Positions 22,201 through 31,634 of a stretch of DNA of 64,000 nt are shown here, one piece after another. Source of the stretch: Drosophila miranda (lineage: Eukaryota > Arthropoda > Insecta > Diptera > Drosophilidae); the NCBI RefSeq assembly GCF_003369915.1, contig NC_046674.1, positions 28,709,657 through 28,773,656 on the forward strand. The letters are read 5' to 3'. Made by a program: the position numbers and the translations under genes. The first letter of the stretch is position 1; each line of letters begins with the position of its first letter. The notes under the pieces are model-generated. The model was not told where the DNA came from. It saw nothing but the letters and a program-made list of their open reading frames with translations, and searched no databases.

Positions 22201-23321
22201 CAGCAGGTGAATCAGCTCTCTCTCTCGGGCTGTCTGTCCTCCCCTGGCATGCCGATGGCCATGATTCACCGACGGTTAGGGGTTTCGGGAGGGGACTGCA
22301 CTCACATCCGGAGTGTGCTGGTGGTAGTGGGGATGGGTCAGTTCTCTATTCTATCAATGAACCGCGTAGTACTCATCCTCTCTGACTGTGTTGCTCTCTC
22401 TCTCGTTTCAGATCTGGCTTCTACATGTCCGAGCTGCTGTATATGTTCGGGGAGATTGATCCTCGAGTGCGTCCGCTTACCTTCAGCATTCGACGCTGGG
22501 CGCAGGCCTGCGGACTGACGAATCCATCGCCGGGTCGCTGGATAAGCAACTTCTCGTTAACCTGCCTGGTCATGTACTTTCTGCAGCAGCTGCGCCAGCC
22601 CATACTGCCCACCATTGGGGCTCTTGTGAAGGCGGCTGAAGCGACAGATGTGAGGGTCACCGAGGACGGGATTAACTGCACCTTCGGCCGGGACCTGGAG
22701 CGTGTGGGCTTCCAGAGCCGGAATACGAGCTCGCTGAGCGAGCTGCTGCTGCAGTTCTTTGAGTTCTATTCGCAGTTTGACTTCCACAACCGGGCTATCT
22801 CCCTGAACGAGGGCCGGCAGCTGTCGAAGCCGGATCACTCGGCCATGTACATTGTGAATCCGCTGGAGCAGCTCCTAAACGTGAGCAAGAACGTGAGCCT
22901 GGAGGAGTGCGAACGGGTGCGCATCGAGGTGCGGAATGCCGCCTGGATTCTCGAGTCTGAGGTGGAAAACTCATCGCTGCCGCAGAGCGAGCGCCAAGAG
23001 GAAACCTGGGGCCTGCTCAACCTCTTCAAGCATCCCGAGAAGGCCATCATTCGGCCGAATATGTTCTTTAAGCCTCGCATGGTGGAGGTCAGCGATCTCT
23101 TCGAGGAGAAGCATCAGCAGCTACAGTCAACGATAGGTCCGGCCTCGACTGGAGGAGCGGTGGCGGCAGCGGCTCCGTCTGTGGCCTATAAAAACGTCTC
23201 GGTGCGGCAGCAGGTGCAGAGCATCAAGGCCGCAACGCGCACAGAATTAAAGCAGCTGCGGGGCTCGTCTAGTGCGACGGCAGCCCCCAGTCCCAGCACC
23301 AAGAACAGGCGCAGCAGGTGA
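19249..23321 (+). CDS. MTPAP: Mitochondrial poly(A) polymerase
   Basis: Three exons (19249-19348, 19406-20282, 22412-23321) give 628 residues. Intron 1 is 57 bases; intron 2 is 2,129 bases and contains Tsp2A on the other strand. The N-terminus (MNNLMRRAQNVQLWRKY) is basic and amphipathic, as for mitochondrial import. An RRM-like region follows (SIVVQVSSEKSYSEL...). The nucleotidyltransferase core has the GS motif at about 224-225 (FGSSVNGFG), catalytic Asp at about 236 and 238 (CDLDLIL) and the third Asp at about 320 (LEVDLSMSNL), just before intron 2. Exon 3 encodes the PAP-associated region (WAQACGL, GRWISNFSL...). The enzyme adds poly(A) to mitochondrial mRNAs, completing stop codons. The exon 2/3 join gives SNLSGFYMSELL, which fits the family. 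Confidence 0.93.
20323..20328 (-). terminator. Tsp2A: Poly(A) signal AATAAA of Tsp2A
   Basis: TTTATT on the plus strand gives AATAAA on the minus strand, about 150 bases beyond the Tsp2A stop. It is only 40 bases inside the MTPAP intron, so the Tsp2A 3' end nearly touches the MTPAP exon 2 splice donor. Confidence 0.5.
20480..21214 (-). CDS. Tsp2A: Tetraspanin Tsp2A, nested in an MTPAP intron
   Basis: One coding exon of 244 residues runs from ATG 21214 (MGIGYGASDEQLEKQ) to TGA at 20480-20482. Four membrane segments are visible: YTLFCFNIVAWMIATALFAL, the segment around FYIGVYVLIGVSIIMMAVSF, the segment around LALFVFIGTQLFGFVALVAG, and the last around IVALAMTLAMLNVICGTMSF. Between segments 3 and 4 the large extracellular loop has the tetraspanin CCG motif (IGCCGATGPWDY) and further Cys residues in SSCRD and NGCVDE. 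A splice acceptor (TTTACAG) lies 11 bases before the ATG, so there is an upstream non-coding exon. In D. melanogaster Tsp2A acts with Mesh and Ssk in gut smooth septate junctions (established knowledge). It lies antisense inside MTPAP intron 2. Confidence 0.92.
   Translation of the reverse strand: MGIGYGASDEQLEKQIGCVKYTLFCFNIVAWMIATALFALTVWLRAEPGFNDWLRILEAQSFYIGVYVLIGVSIIMMAVSFLGCLSALMENTLALFVFIGTQLFGFVALVAGSAVTMQYSTISSSLQPLLNVSLRRFVSTSEYTYSNYVLTMIQENIGCCGATGPWDYLDLHQPLPSSCRDTVSGNAFFNGCVDELTWFFEGKTGWIVALAMTLAMLNVICGTMSFVLVQAVKKEEEQASNYRR
21215..22411. other. Rest of MTPAP intron 2 / Tsp2A upstream region
   Basis: This holds the first base pairs of the Tsp2A coding exon's 5' UTR (21215-21225), its 5' intron and its presumed promoter. 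On the minus strand a donor-like ATG|GTATGT near 22,030 could end the Tsp2A non-coding first exon; this is weak. Near 22,215 a TCTCTCTC patch occurs, and the MTPAP exon 3 acceptor has a strong pyrimidine tract ending at 22411. Confidence 0.4.
21799..21854. repeat. 28-bp tandem duplication carrying a small hairpin
   Basis: Two adjacent 28-base units share CACACTTCTCCCAGAA and TTGGGATT. Within each unit TCCCA and TGGGA can pair. The units differ only in the loop (ATCGT versus ACTCT). It lies in MTPAP intron 2, upstream of Tsp2A. Confidence 0.7.
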
Positions 23322-23546
23322 TAGGACACCGTTGTCTACAACCCGTCGTGTAGACCCGTGTACATACGTAGAGTTAGTCTGACCACTGACCTGGCAATTA
23401 GCTTAAGCAGCCGGCTAAACAGAAACTGAAACTAAATGTTGTTCAATATTGTTAATCTTCCCATTAAGGTAGCATACTCGCTCGTAAGTCTAGGATCCAC
23501 TTAACAAAAGCAAAATGTTGAGTATTTGAATCAATTTTTTATGATA

Positions 23547-23552
23547 AATAAA
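23547..23552 (+). terminator. MTPAP: Poly(A) signal AATAAA of MTPAP
   Basis: AATAAA lies 226 bases after the MTPAP stop codon and is the first canonical signal in the 3' UTR. Confidence 0.55.
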
Positions 23553-23589
23553 AACCAACGTTATCAGATTACTATCGAAGATATTTTGT

Positions 23590-24990
23590 GATGGAAAACC
23601 GAACTTAGGTCCCAAGAACTTGGGACTTTGATAATATGGATAATGCTAATGACTCAAATATTATCACTCTACGAACTTTAGATCAAGATCTTGGGACCTG
23701 AGTACCGCGATCCAACTGTTGAGCGCTCGTCTGCGTCTACGGGGATATGGCATGTCGGCGAGGATGAACAGATGGATGAAATACCAGAAATCTCTGTCTA
23801 CGAATTGTAGTCCCAGCCATCAGGTTCTTAGGTGCAAGATCTAGGGACTTCAATAACGACCACAGAACAACCCACATAAGTAGAATAAGACCACAGATCA
23901 GAGCTCACCCATAAGATTGGATCCTTAGGACCAAGATGTTCTGTCACCCCAATTCGATCCAAACGATTGGCCCTAGTCGTCGTGTAAAATTATGTGAGAC
24001 CTTCGAGGACGGAGTGTTCTGTGTATCGAAAAGTTGCGATGCTGGAATGATTATGTTATTATGACGATCATAGATCAAATATCATTCTAAAAATTGTAGC
24101 CCAACCATACAAGTGGATCCTTATGACTAAGATTTGAGGCCTTAGTTCCAAAAGATCCATTTAAAAGAGGCAGATTTAGATGTAACAAGGTCAGAGAAAT
24201 ATTCGTCAAGAGTTTCAATCGAATCCAATGAATTTTTCAAATAAGTTTCCGCCATTTTGGTTTTTTTAAGTTATTCAAAAATCTTGAGGACCTGTTGACA
24301 AATGCATCTGGGATTCGGATTCAGCCACACCCAAGACATAAGGTACACATAGTCAGACCCCCCGATCAGAACCAAAATTGTTCTTTTGTTTAGCTGTGTT
24401 ATCAAGTATTGTTACTCTAAAACTCTAGCTCAAGATCCTTAAGAATAAGATCTTGGGTCCTCTGTAAAGTGACATTTTTGTACAGAACAGAATATGAATG
24501 ATCGCACGGTTTCTTGCGTATGAGAGAACTGATTTTATATAATTCTCGCCCAGGCTTAGACTTGAGCGAGCTGCAGAGTATCTGAGTATACTCGTATATT
24601 TGTACGTGATCTTTTTTGTGTGGAGTGGAGTTTGTCTGCACTTACATATATATTCCGCTACACCTCAGATCCGACCCAACCGATAGATTAAGTTGCAATA
24701 GACCGTATCCACTGAAATGTGGGGAATAACTTCGAGGACCTGTTGTGCGCATCGAAATTATGGATGCTGGTAATGAAATATCAAAGGTCAGTCTAAGAAC
24801 TTTACTTCAACCAATAAAGTGGATGCTTACGAACAAGCTGTTTGGCTTTAAATATATCCAATCGATTGGAACTAGTCTGCATCCGTGAATGTTTCTTATG
24901 TATGAATGATCACTCTTTACATGCTGTAGCCCCAACGTAAAAGTGAATCTTCGAGTCTCTTTCCAGCAAAAACGATTGGTATCTTTCGAT
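23590..24990. repeat. Degenerate tandem repeat tract
   Basis: Words recur in the same order across this tract. One is TTCGAGGAC followed by ATCGAAA and GATGCTGG (about 24003-24045 and 24732-24771). Another is GTAG-CCCAACCAT followed by AAGTGGATCCTTA and AAGATCTTGGGAC (near 23690, 23810, 23910, 24100, 24430 and 24805). Copies are diverged by substitutions and indels and spacing is irregular. There is no coding frame. It could be an old minisatellite or decayed copies of a small element. Confidence 0.5.
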
Positions 24991-24999
24991 TGCCCCTTT

Positions 25000-26243
25000 C
25001 CCTCCAAGTAATTTTCCCAGAAAACGGTCGTAATTGCTGAAATTTTTTATTGCATTCTTTCAATATTAGTTTTTATGGGGTTTGATTCACCTCATCTTCA
25101 TTTATGTGTGGGCTGTGTGGCGGTGTGGGGGCGGGGTTTTCCATAACAAAACTTGGGCGTGGGGGAGCCGATAGGGAAATGCCGGCCAATGGTCTCGGGA
25201 TGGGTAGATGGATGATGACACTTTGATTGTAGACCGAGACCAGGACCGGACCGGACCGGGCCGGGGATGAGAGTCGAAGATGAGTTAAGGCATCCACTTG
25301 GGGGAGGGGCCACTATTTTGAACTAGTAGTCTCCATCTTGCATGATCGATCTATCGATCCGTCGATAAACCTATTACACTCGCAATTGTACAGCCGCACA
25401 GGTATGTATGTAATATATCTATGTATATATCGCTACAATATGCGTGCGTGTGTTCTGTGTGTTTTTTTCCCTTAATTTTGTTCCAATTTGTTTTTATTTT
25501 TTTGATATACAGTTGAGTTGTTCGTAGAATTTCCTTCCTGATCTCCTGGGCTCCTGGGATATCTTTTGTACAAAAAAATCTGATTCTAGGTGTATAGCTT
25601 TTTCTCTGTGTATGTGTGGGGTATATATGAATGCATTCCGTGTGGCATCTGAATCGTGGGTGGCGTTTACATGATGATTTTCTTCTCATATTCGATACGA
25701 AATGCCGCATGGCTATTGCCTATTAAAAGGTAGCTTTAAACGTAATTAACTAATTGCTCGCATACGAACTTAAGGTATAGTTTTTCTTTTATGCATGTAA
25801 ATCACGTATTTCCATACAAAAATTGCCTTCTGTAAAAGTACTTCAATGCTGTACCGGGAGTCGAGACCCATTTTTATATGTATAAGCCATACGTTTGAAC
25901 AAAGAATCAAGGAAGGAAGGAAGCAAGAGTACGTAAAATAATTTACAATTTAAAGAGAGAGAGAGAGAGTGAGACAAAACGGAAATATAGTGGGAGGCAG
26001 ACAGGATGGTCAGGGAGCAAGGATGGGGTGAACCTAAGTTTGAATAGGTACAAAAAAAAAGATATCTTTAGCCGCCGATGAGCAGGGACATTGGACCACA
26101 CTGCAAAACAGTGGCCTGGAAGTAATGCTGATGCTGCTGCTCCTGTTTGATGCTGCTGGCGGTGTCGTCGTCGTATTCGGCGAGGGTGTTGGCGTTGGCG
26201 GCTACTTTTAGACGACAATTTCAACGGCAGCCGCCGGCTCGAC
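25000..26243. other. Region downstream of Naa30, partly its 3' UTR
   Basis: T-rich and A-rich sequence with a GA run at about 25955-25969, a cluster of CGAT words near 25345-25363 and AATAAAAAA on the minus strand near 25045-25053. The Naa30 3' UTR may run well into this region. No reading frame looks real. Confidence 0.35.
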
Positions 26244-27565
26244 TCATCTGAACCAGAGCTTCAGGCGCAGCGCATCCACGCCGTTTAGATAGTAGCGAAA
26301 CAGTCGCTTATCACGCACAAAGCCCAAATTCTCGTACAAACGCAGCGCCGGCTCATTGCGCATCTCCGTCTCGAGCACCACCTCATCGGCATTGTCCGCC
26401 AGCATGGCCTGCACAAAGTGGAAAGAACGAAAGTTCAGTTCAGTTACAGGCACTGCTCTCTCAGACTTACCTCAATGGCCTTGGTTACCAGGGTGCTGCC
26501 GATCTTGAGTTTGCGATACTCTTTCCGCACCGCCAGCATGGCTATGTAGCCGCGTCGCACGTTCATATGCATGTCCAGCTTGCATACGATGGCGCCCACG
26601 TACTGATTATCATGCGAGGCTAGGAAGCACAGTTTTGGCCAGTTGTAAATGAAATACCGATACGTGTATATCGAATAAGGCTCGGAGAGCTCCGCCTGGA
26701 TCAGACGCATAATGTCCTGGAATGAAAATGAGGATTTTAGGGGGAGGGAAAAAGTAGTCAAACGTTTTACAAATCCAAGCCAAAGATTGAGTCTACCCAC
26801 GTGCATTTGATGCTCGGCCTCGTATTCCTTGTAGACAATCTCCGTGGCTAATGTGGCAGGTTCAAGCTGGAGCTCAATTGTGGGCGAGGCGACTGCATCT
26901 GCATCTGGGACACCTGGTGCTCCAGCCTCAGCTGAGGTCGATGGCGCCATCTCAGCCCCCGTTCCGATTGCTGTCGGCGTTGTCTTTGTGGTTGTTGCTG
27001 TGGTTGTTTGTGTGTTGGCAGTGGTGTCGCTTGTGGCTATTGTGGATGTTATGGTGGTGGTCTGCTGCTGATGCTTCTTCTGCTTGTTGTTCCTTTTCGC
27101 TTTATTATTGTTGCTGCTGTCCACGTTGTTGTCGTGATGGCTATTGTTGCTGCTGTTAGTGTTGCTGCTTCGGATGTGATTGTTATTGTTGGTGTTGTTA
27201 TTGTGGCCATGTGCATGGCCATTCAGTGCTGGTAGGGGCGTGGCATTAGACGCCTCTGCTTCCTCTCCATCGCCATGGCCATTACAGATATGCAACTGCT
27301 GGAACTCAAGTTTCAGCGCCTGAAATTGAAGCTCATTCTGCTGCAGCTCTGGATCGGCATTCGACACTACTTCTGCAGCCTCATGGCCGGCATGGCCATT
27401 GGCGACTGGCTGTTTATTCTGCTGCGACTGCGACTGCTGCTGCTCTTGCTGCTTTTCAGTAGTTTTCTTCTTGTTTTTGCACTTTTTCTTGCCACTTGTA
27501 GTAGTAGCCACCGCTGGCGTCTGTTGCGTCTGCTGTTGCTGCTGCTGCCGCTGAGCGTCCGCCAT
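26244..27565 (-). CDS. Naa30A: N-alpha-acetyltransferase 30 (NatC catalytic subunit)
   Basis: Three exons on the minus strand (27565-26801, 26716-26471, 26408-26244) give 391 residues. The ATG at 27565 (MADAQRQQQ) sits one base after a splice acceptor (TTCTTCCCGCAG), so the 5' UTR is spliced. Residues 1-230 are a low-complexity extension rich in Gln, Asn, Thr and Lys. The GNAT acetyltransferase domain fills the last 160 residues: [41 protein letters not shown] and the acetyl-CoA loop RKLKIGS at about 323-329, then [20 protein letters not shown]. NatC acetylates N-termini beginning Met-Leu/Ile/Phe/Trp on the ribosome. Joining exon 1 directly to exon 2 gives QMHDIMRLI; reading through instead would insert intron-encoded residues. 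The D. melanogaster gene name is recalled, not computed. Confidence 0.9.
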
Positions 27566-28142
27566 CCTGCGGGAAGAAAGCGGGAGAGGACAGGAGTGAA
27601 TGAGTGCGGCGGAGTGAATGGTACTTTGGTTCGTCCTCAAGCCAAAACCAAGTGTGGGCATATAGATGCACTCACCCGCCCTGCTGCTCCTGCTGCGCTT
27701 CGGATTGCGACCAAGTCAACGCACTTTCGCACTGACCACAACTGTAGTCGTCGTTGGCGCTGCCGCTGCCGCCGCCCGAATTGCCTTTATTTTTGGTTAT
27801 ATTTTTTCACAATTGCAGGTTTTTCATTCACACACAAAACCAAACACACATACAGCAGCAATAGTGTTCTAGTACACACACACAAATGCAAAATTGTCGT
27901 TCGCTGCCTTTCTTCGCCCGCACTCGTCTATATTGAGGTGTGTGGTGCTATTGCTTTGATAATTTCGTTTCGTTAAGACTAATGTGTGTGTAAATGGGTA
28001 CTAATATTATATAAAAACCTATTTCACATCCCCAAAACTTCTGATTTTCCTTGGAATCTCTCTCGCTATGAATAAATCCACTCACACACACATACATGGC
28101 AACACATGCACGGGGGCGACCAGCTGTCTGCTCTACAAAACA
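27566..28142 (-). promoter_or_regulatory. Naa30 5' UTR intron, first exon and upstream region
   Basis: On the minus strand a donor GTGAGT at 27675-27670 pairs with the acceptor ending at 27567, so a non-coding first exon ends at 27676 after a 109-base intron. The first exon start is not visible; sequence between 27680 and 27800 is GC-rich and suitable. CACACA microsatellite occurs near 27828-27890 and 28080-28090. Confidence 0.45.
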
Positions 28143-28190
28143 GTCGATAGCTGTATCGATACATCGATATATACCGAGAGTATCGATAGC
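28143..28190. promoter_or_regulatory. Cluster of four DRE/CGATA sites
   Basis: Within 48 bases there are two perfect TATCGATA sites (28154-28161 and 28181-28188), ATCGATA at 28163-28169 and CGATA at 28145-28149. TATCGATA is the DREF/BEAF-32 site of fly housekeeping promoters and domain borders. It may be the distal Naa30 promoter or a boundary to the 10-kb gene-poor stretch that follows. Confidence 0.6.
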
Positions 28191-31100
28191 TGGCCGTACT
28201 GCCACCACTGCGTTGTACCCGCTAACCGATTCAAAATCAAAATTCAAATTGGTTTAACTCCCGATTAGAATACAAACACATTAAAAGCGTTTGAATTGAC
28301 TCATATTCGAGCGACGCTTAAATTATCTGCTTTTCAACCTTCGCCTACTTTCGGTTTGCCACAACCAACAACTCATTTACATGCCTGGCCGGCTCATAAA
28401 TCTCAGCTTCCAAATTAAATCTAATTCAAATGGACCTCCGGTCCAATCTTTGAATCTTATTTTGCTTGCCAGTAGGAGAATGGGAGAGAGGGTGAGGCTG
28501 GCTTGGGTTTCCTTCCTGTTTGCCTTGGTGTTCAGCAAACACACATTGCCGGGGCGGGACTTTGACTTTCCCTCCTCCTCTCTTCTCAAGTGTCGGCTCA
28601 AGTGTTGTTTGTCTCTGGAACAGGCCTGACTGTCGTGGTCGTCTCGGCTGTTATGCAAGCGAACTGGGAGGAGGAGTCTTTCAGTTATGGGAAATTTGTC
28701 AATTTTTTGACGAGTATACTTAAATTCTTCAAATCGGTCGAGGAAAAAACATAAATAATTTAACAACGGCTCACAGAAAGGATCTTGCACAATCTCATGG
28801 CGCGGCATGCCTGCGGCCGCGTGTCTGCATACAATTTGCAGCTAATTTCGATGCTAATTAACAAGCCGAACAACATTGACGATCGATTGATTGGGGGTCT
28901 TACTCTTACGGACAATAAATGGCTGCCAAAGACAGAGATTGCAGAGTGAAATTCAATCCGACGAGCGTCTCTTGGGCAACGAACTTGGCATTGCGCCGCA
29001 AGCTGAATAGTGATGCTCACTAATTCACGGGCTAGAATTGGCACAATTAATGAATGTGACGTCAGTATATAATTAGAGGAATGATCTGGTTTTCGTATAA
29101 CCATTTCATGCATATGCATATGCGGACTGGGTTGGGTTGGAAACGAATTGGTTTTGGATTGGATTGAATAATCTTAGCCACGCGATTGAATAATTTCTTT
29201 TGAATTTTTGCATACTGCGCTCCCCTAAGGCAGCAAAGCCGAAGCTTTTGATACACTAATATAATATTAAAATGCTCTCCCTGAAGTGCAATGGTTTCAT
29301 AGACTCGACTATTTATGCTGCTAAAAAATAGATAGAGAAAGAGGTGCTTCCTTCTTTGAATTGTTCAACCTCTGCTCAAAATCATAGCACTCTTACACCT
29401 CGAAAAAAATGGTATAGAAAAAAGCGATTTTGCGTCCGTTTTGTTTTCTGTCTGTTTCACTTTTCTCTCGTTCACTTCTCCGCTTTTGTTGCTGGTCGGG
29501 AGAGAGAGAAAGAGAGAGAGAGACTACGGCAGCAAAGTCAAATCCGAAATTAGCAAAGCAAACAACACACGGAGAAAGTGAATGGCCGAATAAAGTAAAA
29601 GCAGGCACAGCACATATTGGAGGGAGGGGAGCACCGGCAACGCGGACACAGCCAACGCCTTATCACAACCAACACAGAGAACTCTGCTCTTAATGGAGAG
29701 CTACACAGGTTGTCAGAAAGATTTGACGGCATGACATGACACAATGTATTTCAGATGCATGATGGACTGCCAGAGAACTCTCGGGGGACCTCCACGCATA
29801 AACGCTTGGTACTCGTATCAGTGGCTATAATTTTGCAAGTACCGACAGCACTTCACATTTTGGCCCCTGCGATGCTCCAAAGTTCCATTCCATGACACAC
29901 AGCCCTGCATTCCGCTCCACATCCACCTCCCCAGCATTTTGGCCATGTCATGTCAAGAGTTTATGGGTTTTGTCATTTTCCGTTTTTATTTAAGCTTCAG
30001 TTTTGTTTTTTTTTAAGTTTTTTGTGGCAGTGTCTTGTATTATTTTGTGTTGCAATTCGGAGTGTGTGCAAAAGGCAAAGTCAAAGCGCAAGCGCACCAA
30101 ATATAAAGCACTTGGAAAAACCTTACAGTCCGCAGCCCCTAAGCACAAGCCTCTTCTGCCCCGCCAGGTCTCTTGTCTCCACACCAAGTTGTTGGGCTGC
30201 TCCCCCTGAAAAATGATTTAAGTGCGGCACAACTCAAGCCAAACGCAAAAGCCGCAGACGAAATTTGTCGCGTCAGCGTTAAATTGTGTCAAATGTTGTC
30301 ACAGACAAAAAGAGGGTTCCCCTCGGAAGGGAGTAACCATTTCATCTTTGGGTAACCATATTTCTGTGCAAATGGCAAATGTTACAAATAACCAACCAAA
30401 TAATCGTTTTACTTACTCCATATGTCAAGCGCGTCAAAGTGAAGAGATTTACCAACGGACCCCAATACGAACCCCAAACCATTGCGAGGGCAAAAAGAGA
30501 GATAATCTAAAAATAATCCAAGAACAAAGCAACAAAAAGAATCCTTACTAGGGAGGCTCGGCATCGCACATTACGTACTTCTCGTACTTCGCTCGAACTT
30601 CTGTCTCGATTCTCGGTTGCGGACAACGCGATCCCGAGTCTTGGTCGCACACAACTCCGTCTGTTATTTGTTTGTGCTTTCTAAGAATATGGGATGGAAT
30701 GGGATCCGCTGCTCTAGATATGAAAACTAGAACGGGGAGCTAAAAAAAAGATTGTTGTTCAAGGAATCTATACTTTCATGAAGATGAAGTGCAATTCATG
30801 AAGTATACATATGAATGTACATTTAAATAAAAATTGTAAAAAATTATAAAAGAGTGAAACATCTTTGAAGTTCCATTGAGGATCTGGATCCCATAGGTTA
30901 ATCAAGCCGCGCTTTCCACAATTTTTTCTTTCCCCATGAATCAGATCACAGTAGTTAGGCTGTTCGACGGGGAGTGGAAGTGCATTGAGGCATACGACCG
31001 ACATATTGCAGTAGCTCCACCATCTCCCTGTCCCCCACTTCACAGTCTGTCTGTTTATTATGCAACGAGAGCAGCGACCACAATGAGATCGACGCATTGT

Positions 31101-31303
31101 AATCAAAAACCAAATCAATTTGGTCCCCTCCACCCCGAAAGTGCGTCTCGTGCGAGAGAAAGAAAACCCAAGAAATTTGAATTTGTCAATTGGGGGAAAG
31201 GCGACGATGATGCTGCTTGCTGCTGCTGACCAAAGTGAAATGTCTGGAGTGAAGATGGACCCAAAACCTGTCCACAGAATGCTGTTCACCTTCCCCCTCG
31301 CAG

Positions 31304-31359
31304 CATTGGAGAGCCGATCGTGGTCGGATCCGATCGCATCCGATCCGTACTTGGTCAAG
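31304..31359 (+). other. Candidate small internal exon (56 bp)
   Basis: A pyrimidine tract and acceptor (TTCACCTTCCCCCTCGCAG) end at 31303 and a strong donor (CAAG|GTAAGC) follows at 31360. All three frames are open across the 56 bases. It could be a non-coding exon of the downstream secreted-protein gene. Chance pairs of such signals are common, so this is weak. Confidence 0.25.
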
Positions 31360-31586
31360 GTAAGCGAGGCACTTAAGCTATGAATCGAATCTGCGGCTGA
31401 TGACAGGTCACGCCTCGGGGGCAATAGACAACGATTCGGATGCAGACTTTGGCACAGAATCGAAATGAAATGAATCGAATGGAGTCCCACCCAGTGGCAG
31501 CTTCTAGAGAGGCACTACTGCTGCTGCTGCTGCTGCTGTTGCTACCGCTCTCTTTTCCAGCCGCACTTCAAAGTTGACGACGCAAC

Positions 31587-31634
31587 CGCAGAGGCAGCCG
31601 CAGAGGCAGCCGCAGAGGCAGCCGCAGCGGCAGC
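31587..31634. repeat. Four tandem 12-bp units
   Basis: CGCAGAGGCAGC is repeated three times exactly and once with one change. It produces an artefactual Ala-rich reading frame on the minus strand. Confidence 0.85.

Noticed and set aside
26844..27976. Several plus-strand frames opposite Naa30, Val/Leu/Cys-rich
   Set aside because: They are antisense to Gln/Asn/Thr repeats of Naa30 exon 1, which produce open frames mechanically.
30768..31490. Minus-strand frame of 240 codons
   Set aside because: No start context, no domain, odd composition, and it overlaps microsatellite-like DNA; nothing supports translation.
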